From Hyphomicrobium_A sp044507625 (GTDB taxonomy: Bacteria > Pseudomonadota > Alphaproteobacteria > Rhizobiales > Hyphomicrobiaceae): a stretch of DNA of 64,000 bases. The stretch lies in the NCBI GenBank assembly GCA_044507625.1, contig JBIQJE010000004.1, positions 62,001 through 126,000 on the forward strand, read 5' to 3'. The notes beneath the pieces are model-generated. The model made no database searches, had not been told where the DNA came from, and worked only from the letters and a program-made list of their open reading frames with translations. The position numbers and the translations under genes were made by a program. Shown one piece after another: positions 59,081 through 64,000 of the stretch; the first letter of the stretch is position 1; the number at the start of each line of letters is the position of its first letter.

Positions 59081-59422
59081 GGCACGCGCCATCCGGGGGC
59101 GGCGCGAGGCGAAGCGCCCCTCATAGCAGACTTGCGGGCGCTGCCGAAAGCCACACTTGTCGCCGCCGGTGCCCAGGCCGCGGCGGGCTCCGGCCGTAAC
59201 GGTGCGTCCGGGCCATGCCCCGCAGGACATGCAACCTCCGCCATCCGCAATTCGCCACCGGTAACATCGCCACCCCGCACGATATCCACCCGCACCATGG
59301 CGCTACGCCGGCAGGCACCTCCGGGCCGCTCCCGCATTCCCTGTTGGCATCTTCGCGAACCGGCGGATGCGGACGGGCGAATCGGAAACGCTGGCCCATC
59401 GCTCATCCAATCGGAGATGTTC
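59081..59422. other. Intergenic region after the tRNA gene
   Basis: The 342 bp between the tRNA and the barrel protein hold the tRNA promoter region (- strand) and the barrel promoter. A frame continuous with the barrel gene is open to 59066, but its translation is not membrane- or signal-like. No feature recognised. Confidence 0.5.
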
Positions 59423-60163
59423 ATGCGCTGCCCTGCCCGCATCGTTACCATCGCATCGTGCCTGCTCCTCACGGCCGGTGCCGCCAGCGCCGATGGATAT
59501 CCGCCCTCCGCCGGATCCGAGCCCGCACTGCTCCAGGTCACCAAATGGACCGGCTTCTACGCCAACGCGGGCGTAGGTTACGGCCTGTGGAGCGCCGGAA
59601 CGACGACCGATGCGCCCGGTCGCTGTGTATCGTGTGCGACGACCGATCACTCGGGCAAAGGCTGGCTGGGCGTGGCCGGCCTCGGCTACGACCGCCAGCT
59701 CAGCGACCGGTTCGTGGCGGGATTGCTGTTCAACTACAGCTTCGCCGACATGCGGGGCCGTGTGAACGATGCCGTCTTCACGACCGCGAGCACCAGCAAC
59801 GATTCCACCTGGTTCCTCGGCGCGCGGGTTGGCTGGCTGATGACCCCGGACGTCCTCAACTATTGGAGCGTCGGCTATACGCAGGCGCATTTCTCCGGTG
59901 CAAACCTGCACAACGCCTACACGGGCGCAGTGCTGCCGGGCGCACGGCTGCAGAGCTACAATGCCGGCGGCTGGTTCGTCGGTGGCGGGTTCGAGGTCGC
60001 GATGCGCGATGGATGGTTCTGGCGCAGCGAAGTGCGCTATGCCGATTACAGGAACGACGCCAGGGCAGAGACGGGCATCAGTCCGGTATTCCAGCTCAAC
60101 TTCGATCCGGTGGTCGGAACGGCGACCAACGAGATCGTCTACCGATTCGACTGGGGCCGCTGA
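59423..60163 (+). CDS. Outer-membrane beta-barrel protein (porin/immunogenic-protein type)
   Basis: The 246-residue protein has a signal peptide (cleavage near AASA-DG) and alternating beta-strand pattern typical of the Hyphomicrobiales outer-membrane beta-barrel family: WTGFYANAGVGYGLW, FVAGLLFNYSFADM, GWFVGGGFEVAMRDGWFWRSEVRYADY, ending VYRFDWGR. The ATG at 59423 has GGAG at the right distance; an ATG at 59417 also is in frame. Function: structural or small-molecule permeation, not determinable. Confidence 0.85.
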   Translation: MRCPARIVTIASCLLLTAGAASADGYPPSAGSEPALLQVTKWTGFYANAGVGYGLWSAGTTTDAPGRCVSCATTDHSGKGWLGVAGLGYDRQLSDRFVAGLLFNYSFADMRGRVNDAVFTTASTSNDSTWFLGARVGWLMTPDVLNYWSVGYTQAHFSGANLHNAYTGAVLPGARLQSYNAGGWFVGGGFEVAMRDGWFWRSEVRYADYRNDARAETGISPVFQLNFDPVVGTATNEIVYRFDWGR

Positions 60164-60545
60164 AGCTCACTCCGCCGCTGCCGGTCCGTGAGTGGGCGTT
60201 TCGAGACCGGGCCATTCCGGTTGTTCTGCCGATGTTCAACGGCCGGACGGATGCGAAGCCGGCAGCGCGGCGCCGCGCTGCGGCAGGTGGGCGCATGTGC
60301 ACATTTGCATAACGTCATTCCGCCGGAATCCGGTTGACCATTGAACCGCTGTCTGGTCGGCTACGATTCCATGGGTGAGGCGCGAGTCTGCCGGTGGAGC
60401 GGCCTCGTCACACCGAGAATCAAGCAATCTCGAGGCTCTACGCAGGTATGCTGGACGCGGCGTCCTTCTGCGGCGCTGGAGCTGTGTTCGGAACATGGCG
60501 GTGCGGCTGAAATTTGGGCAACAGGGAGAAGGTGATCGCTGAGAG
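60164..60545. other. Intergenic region upstream of the antiporter operon
   Basis: The 382 bp contain no supported gene. A small near-palindrome (TGCACATTTGCA) sits near 60298. No terminator with T-run was found for the barrel gene. Confidence 0.5.
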
Positions 60546-63437
60546 ATGATGTCAAATGAGTCGCTGCTCCTCCTCGCTCTCGCGATTCCGTTCCTAGGCA
60601 GCCTCGTCGCCGCCTTGCTTCCGACCAATGCCCGCAACCTCGAGGCGTGGCTGGCGGGCGCTATAGCGCTGACCGAGGTCGGCATCCTCAGCCTGTTCTA
60701 TACGTCGGTCGCGGAAGGCGGTGTCGTCCGCACCGAATGGGCATGGCTGCCGGAAGCTGGGCTCTCCTTCATCCTGCGGCTGGATGGCTTTGCCTGGGTC
60801 TTCGCGCTGCTCGTGTCGGGCATCGGCGGCCTCGTCTTCCTCTATGCGCGGTATTACATGTCGCCGGAGGATCCGGTCCCGCGTTTCTTCTCGTTTCTGC
60901 TGGCCTTCATGGGCTGCATGCTCGGCATCGTATTGTCGGGCAACCTGATCCAGATGGTGTTCTTCTGGGAGATGACGAGCTTCTTCTCGTTTCTCCTCAT
61001 CGCCTACTGGCAGCATGATTCCGCCGCCCGCGCCGGCGCGCGTCTCGCCCTGATGGTGACGGCGGCCGGCGGGCTCTGCCTCTTCGGCGGTGTGATCGTG
61101 CTCGGCTATATCGTCGGCAGCTACGATCTCGACCGCGTGCTCGCCTCGGGGATCACGGTGCGCGCAAGCCCGCTGTACCTGCCCGCGCTCATCCTCATCC
61201 TGCTCGGTGCGTTCACGAAGAGCGCGCAGTTTCCGTTTCAGTTCTGGCTGCCGCGCGCCATGGCGGCGCCGACGCCCGTGTCCGCCTATCTGCACTCGGC
61301 TACCATGGTGAAGGCGGGAATATTTCTGCTCGTCCGCCTCTGGCCTGTGCTGTCCGGCACCGAGTCCTGGCTCTGGATCGTCGGCACCACGGGGCTCATC
61401 ACGTTCGTTCTGGGGGCCTTCCTTGCCATGTTCCAGAACGACCTTAAGGGCGTGCTCGCCTATTCGACCATCAGCCACCTGGGTCTTACGACGCTGCTGC
61501 TGGGCATGGATTCGCCGCTGGCAACGGTGGCCGCCATCTTCCACCTGATGAACCATGCGACGTTCAAAGCCTCGCTGTTCATGGCCGCGGGCATCATCGA
61601 CCACGAGACGGGCACCCGCGACATCCGCAAGCTGAGCGGGCTCTACCACTTCATGCCGGTGACGGCGACGCTGGCCATGGTGGCCGCCGCCGCGATGGCG
61701 GGCGTGCCGCTGCTCAACGGCTTCCTCTCGAAGGAAATGTTCTTCGCCGAGACGATCGAGACGCACGACGGCTCGTTCCTCGATACGCTGTTGCCGTACT
61801 TCGCCACTGTCGCGGCGGCATTCAGCGTCGCCTACTCGCTACGCTTCATCCGCGAAGTCTTCTTCGGACCGCCGCCGGCCGGCCTGCCGCGCACGCCCGA
61901 GGAGCCGCCCCACTGGATGCGGCTTCCCATCGAGATTCTCGTTGTCGTCTGCCTCGTGGTCGGCATCGCGCCAAGTCTCACGATCGGGCCGTTCCTCGAC
62001 GTGGCGGTGGCTTCCGTTCTCGGGGCAAGTGCGCCGAAGTTCAATCTCGCGGTCTGGCATGGCTTCACGCTGCCGTTCCTCATGAGCGTCGTGGCGCTGG
62101 CGGGCGGTGTCGGGGTCTACGCGCTTTTGAAGCGGTTCGGCCTCAACAGTCTGAAGCTGTCCTGGTTCAGCCGCAGCGAGCAGGGGCCTTCCGACGTCAT
62201 CGGTGTCGCGGCGCGGGCGCTGATGCGCATCATCGGCACCCGGCAGCTCCAGCCGCAGTTGCGCACGCTGGTCTGCGTCGCGTTCGTCGCCGGATTGCTG
62301 CCGCTGATCGGAGAAGCGCTGATGCCGGCCAATCCCCGGCTGACGCCCATCGACGTCGCGTTCGCGCTGGTGTGGGTCATTGGCACGGTGTGCGCGCTCG
62401 CAACCGCCTACCAGGCGAAATTCCACCGCCTCGCCGCGCTCATATTCATGAGCGGCGCCGGTCTCGCCACCTGCATCACTTTCATCTACCTCTCGGCTCC
62501 GGATCTTGCGTTGACGCAGCTCCTCGTCGAGATCGTGACGACGGTCTTGATCCTGCTGGGGCTGCGCTGGCTGCCGAAGCGGGACGAGGGGCTGCTGAAG
62601 ACGGATTCCTCGATGCTGATGCGGCGGTATGTCGATCTCTCCATCGCGATCATCGTCGGAGCCGGGCTCGCGTTCGTCGCCTTCGCCGTGATGACGCGCG
62701 AGCATCCCGAAACCACCATCGCCCAATACTTCCTCAGCCGCGCCTACACCGACGGCGGCGGTCACAACGTCGTCAACGTCATCCTCGTCGACTTCCGCGG
62801 CTTCGACACCCTGGGCGAGATCACGGTGCTCTGCATCGTCGCGCTGTCGGTCTTTGCCCTGTTGCGCCGGTTCCGTCCGGCCCCGGAAAGCATCGGGGCA
62901 CCGGAACAGAAGCGCATCCAGGAAGCATTCGACGTCGAGCACCCGGACCGGCGCCCCGGGGAGACCATCGCCGATTACCTGCGCATTCCGTCGGTCATCA
63001 TGCGCTTGCTGTTCCCGGTGATCGGCACGCTCGGCATCTATCTGTTCCTGCGCGGTCACGACTTCCCCGGCGGCGGTTTCGTCGCCGGACTGACGCTCGC
63101 AGTCGCCATCATCCTGCAATACATGGGCGGCGGCGCGGTCTGGGTCGAGGACCGCATCCGCGTGTTCCCGCTGCGTTGGATGGCGGTCGGATTCGGCTTC
63201 GCGCTCGCTGCCGGCACCGGCGCGTGGCTGCTCGGCTATCCCTTCCTCACCTCGATGATGATCGACCTGCACGTGCCGCTGATCGGAGACGTGCATCTCT
63301 CGAGCGTGATGGTGTTCGACCTCGGCGTGCTCGCCATCGTGCTGGGGGCCACGGTGCTGGTGCTCATCGCCCTGGCGCACCAATCCATTCGCACCCATCG
63401 CAAGCCGAAGCCGGCGGTTCTGGAAGAGGCCGCGTAA
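60546..63437 (+). CDS. mrpA: Cation/proton antiporter subunit A fused to subunit B (Mrp/Pha/Mnh type)
   Basis: The 963-residue membrane protein resembles NuoL: FFWEMTSFFSFLLIAYW, SAQFPFQFWLPRAMAAPTPVSAYLHSATMVKAGIFL and FKASLFMAAGIIDHETGTRD, including the lysines and histidines of the proton path. The C-terminal part has the MrpB-type FLRGHDFPGGGFVAGLTLAVAIILQYM, so A and B are one polypeptide as in PhaAB of Sinorhizobium. The complex exchanges Na+ or K+ for H+. The stop overlaps the next start (TAATG). Confidence 0.94.
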   Translation: MMSNESLLLLALAIPFLGSLVAALLPTNARNLEAWLAGAIALTEVGILSLFYTSVAEGGVVRTEWAWLPEAGLSFILRLDGFAWVFALLVSGIGGLVFLYARYYMSPEDPVPRFFSFLLAFMGCMLGIVLSGNLIQMVFFWEMTSFFSFLLIAYWQHDSAARAGARLALMVTAAGGLCLFGGVIVLGYIVGSYDLDRVLASGITVRASPLYLPALILILLGAFTKSAQFPFQFWLPRAMAAPTPVSAYLHSATMVKAGIFLLVRLWPVLSGTESWLWIVGTTGLITFVLGAFLAMFQNDLKGVLAYSTISHLGLTTLLLGMDSPLATVAAIFHLMNHATFKASLFMAAGIIDHETGTRDIRKLSGLYHFMPVTATLAMVAAAAMAGVPLLNGFLSKEMFFAETIETHDGSFLDTLLPYFATVAAAFSVAYSLRFIREVFFGPPPAGLPRTPEEPPHWMRLPIEILVVVCLVVGIAPSLTIGPFLDVAVASVLGASAPKFNLAVWHGFTLPFLMSVVALAGGVGVYALLKRFGLNSLKLSWFSRSEQGPSDVIGVAARALMRIIGTRQLQPQLRTLVCVAFVAGLLPLIGEALMPANPRLTPIDVAFALVWVIGTVCALATAYQAKFHRLAALIFMSGAGLATCITFIYLSAPDLALTQLLVEIVTTVLILLGLRWLPKRDEGLLKTDSSMLMRRYVDLSIAIIVGAGLAFVAFAVMTREHPETTIAQYFLSRAYTDGGGHNVVNVILVDFRGFDTLGEITVLCIVALSVFALLRRFRPAPESIGAPEQKRIQEAFDVEHPDRRPGETIADYLRIPSVIMRLLFPVIGTLGIYLFLRGHDFPGGGFVAGLTLAVAIILQYMGGGAVWVEDRIRVFPLRWMAVGFGFALAAGTGAWLLGYPFLTSMMIDLHVPLIGDVHLSSVMVFDLGVLAIVLGATVLVLIALAHQSIRTHRKPKPAVLEEAA

Positions 63438-63775
63438 TGGAAATCATCCTCGCCCTCAGCATCGGCGCGCTGACGAGCTCCGGCGTGTGGCTCATCCTTC
63501 GCTCGCGCACCTACCAGGTCTTGATCGGCCTATCGCTGCTGTCCTACGCGGTGAACCTCTTCATCTTCTCGATGGGGCGGCTGCGCACGGCGGCGCCTCC
63601 AATCCTGAAGGACGGCTTGCCGGAGACGCTCGCCAACCACACCGATCCCGTCCCGCAGGCGCTGGTGCTGACGGCGATCGTGATCACCTTCGCCATGACG
63701 GCACTGTTTCTGGTGGTCTTGCTCGCCGCCCGCGGCCTTGCGCGCAATGACCACGTCGATGGGCGGGAGTTCTGA
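63437..63775 (+). CDS. mrpC: Cation/proton antiporter subunit C
   Basis: The 112-residue protein has three transmembrane helices and the NuoK-like pattern GVWLILRSRTYQVLIGLSLLSYAVNLFIFSMG, then DPVPQALVLTAIVITFAMTALFLVVL. It is the MrpC/PhaC subunit. A longer frame upstream covers mrpA and is rejected. The next gene starts 2 bp after its stop. Confidence 0.95.
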   Translation: MEIILALSIGALTSSGVWLILRSRTYQVLIGLSLLSYAVNLFIFSMGRLRTAAPPILKDGLPETLANHTDPVPQALVLTAIVITFAMTALFLVVLLAARGLARNDHVDGREF

Positions 63776-63777
63776 TC

Positions 63778-64000
63778 GTGAACGAACTCATCAATCATCT
63801 CGCCATCGCGCCGATCCTGCTGCCGCTCGCAACGGCCGCGCTGATGGTTGCGCTCGGGGAGCGGCGGCGCAACATCAAGGCGACGATCGCCGTCATCTCG
63901 ACGCTCGTCACGATCATCTTCGCGGTGACGCTGCTCAACTTCGCAAATTCGCAGCCGCCGGGCTCGGCGGAATCGATCAGCGTCTATCTGCTGGCGAACT
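63778..64000 (+). CDS. mrpD: Cation/proton antiporter subunit D, N-terminal part
   Basis: A GTG-started frame runs off the window end. The visible 74 residues (LAIAPILLPLATAALMVALGERRRNIKATIAVISTL) are the first helices of an MrpD/NuoM-like subunit, expected after mrpC in these operons. Only the start can be supported. Confidence 0.88.
   Translation, partial: MNELINHLAIAPILLPLATAALMVALGERRRNIKATIAVISTLVTIIFAVTLLNFANSQPPGSAESISVYLLAN

Noticed and set aside
61839..63398. 519-residue open frame opposite mrpA
   Set aside because: Arg/Asp/Glu/His-rich shadow of a membrane-protein gene.
1..64000. Insertion sequences, prophage or CRISPR arrays
   Set aside because: No transposase, integrase, phage structural gene (other than the encapsulin shell) or regularly spaced repeat array was found in the translations or sequence.

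Overview
The window is a high-G+C chromosomal stretch that looks like an alphaproteobacterium of the Hyphomicrobiales (Rhizobiales) type. The reasons are the complete oxygen-dependent cobalamin gene set (cobG, cobF, cobN), CoxG and xanthine-dehydrogenase-type genes, an HWE-family histidine kinase, a Cbl/CysB-type LysR regulator and a PhaAB-type antiporter fusion. I see no insertion sequence, phage module, CRISPR array or rRNA. One tRNA (anticodon CAT) is present. Gene ends are tightly packed and often overlap as ATGA.

Region 1 (1-4640, + strand) is a catabolic cluster: the C-terminus of a molybdenum hydroxylase large subunit, an aquaglyceroporin-like channel that lacks its second NPA box, a Rid-family protein, CoxG, glutaryl-CoA dehydrogenase and a CaiB/BaiF CoA-transferase. 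The last two make a glutarate to glutaryl-CoA to crotonyl-CoA route likely. Next (4720-5931) is an orphan protein with an internal 339-bp tandem duplication and a single HEIGH zinc-protease-like motif.

Region 2 (5902-20256, mainly - strand) is a sulfur island. It has a sulfonate/taurine-type ABC transporter, a Crp/Fnr regulator, a HEAT-repeat protein, a 2x[4Fe-4S] ferredoxin with an AprA-like flavoprotein, a DUF971 protein, a CysB-type LysR regulator and an orphan sulfate-binding protein. It ends with a family 2A encapsulin operon: cysK, then the SrpI-type shell, then a cysteine desulfurase with a long disordered cargo domain. Similar short motifs lie about 70-115 bp upstream of several of these genes and may be a shared operator.

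Region 3 (20543-39322) is mixed: a DUF488 protein; a three-gene signalling operon (hybrid kinase, CheR, REC-PAS-HWE kinase-REC); dinB; small secreted and membrane proteins; cysI (sulfite reductase); a PepSY membrane protein and a TonB-dependent receptor behind a cobalamin riboswitch with a visible promoter and an RBS-sequestering hairpin; an lpxD paralogue; a cold-shock gene followed by three tandem palindromes; and small conserved proteins.

Region 4 (39415-58232) is the aerobic cobalamin cluster. On the - strand, behind a second cobalamin riboswitch, the order is cbtB, cbtA, DUF1636, cobW, cobN, cobG, cobH, cobI, cobJ, then (past cobK on the + strand) cobL, cobE, cobM, cobA, cobB. Divergent on the + strand are cobO, cobQ, a DUF1289 protein and cobF. 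Together with the riboswitch-controlled outer-membrane receptor, the window covers corrinoid import, cobalt import and insertion, and most of corrin-ring synthesis.

Region 5 (58255-64000) holds a flavodoxin-fold quinone reductase-like protein, tRNA(CAT), an outer-membrane beta-barrel protein and the start of a Mrp/Pha-type cation/proton antiporter operon (AB fusion, C, partial D).
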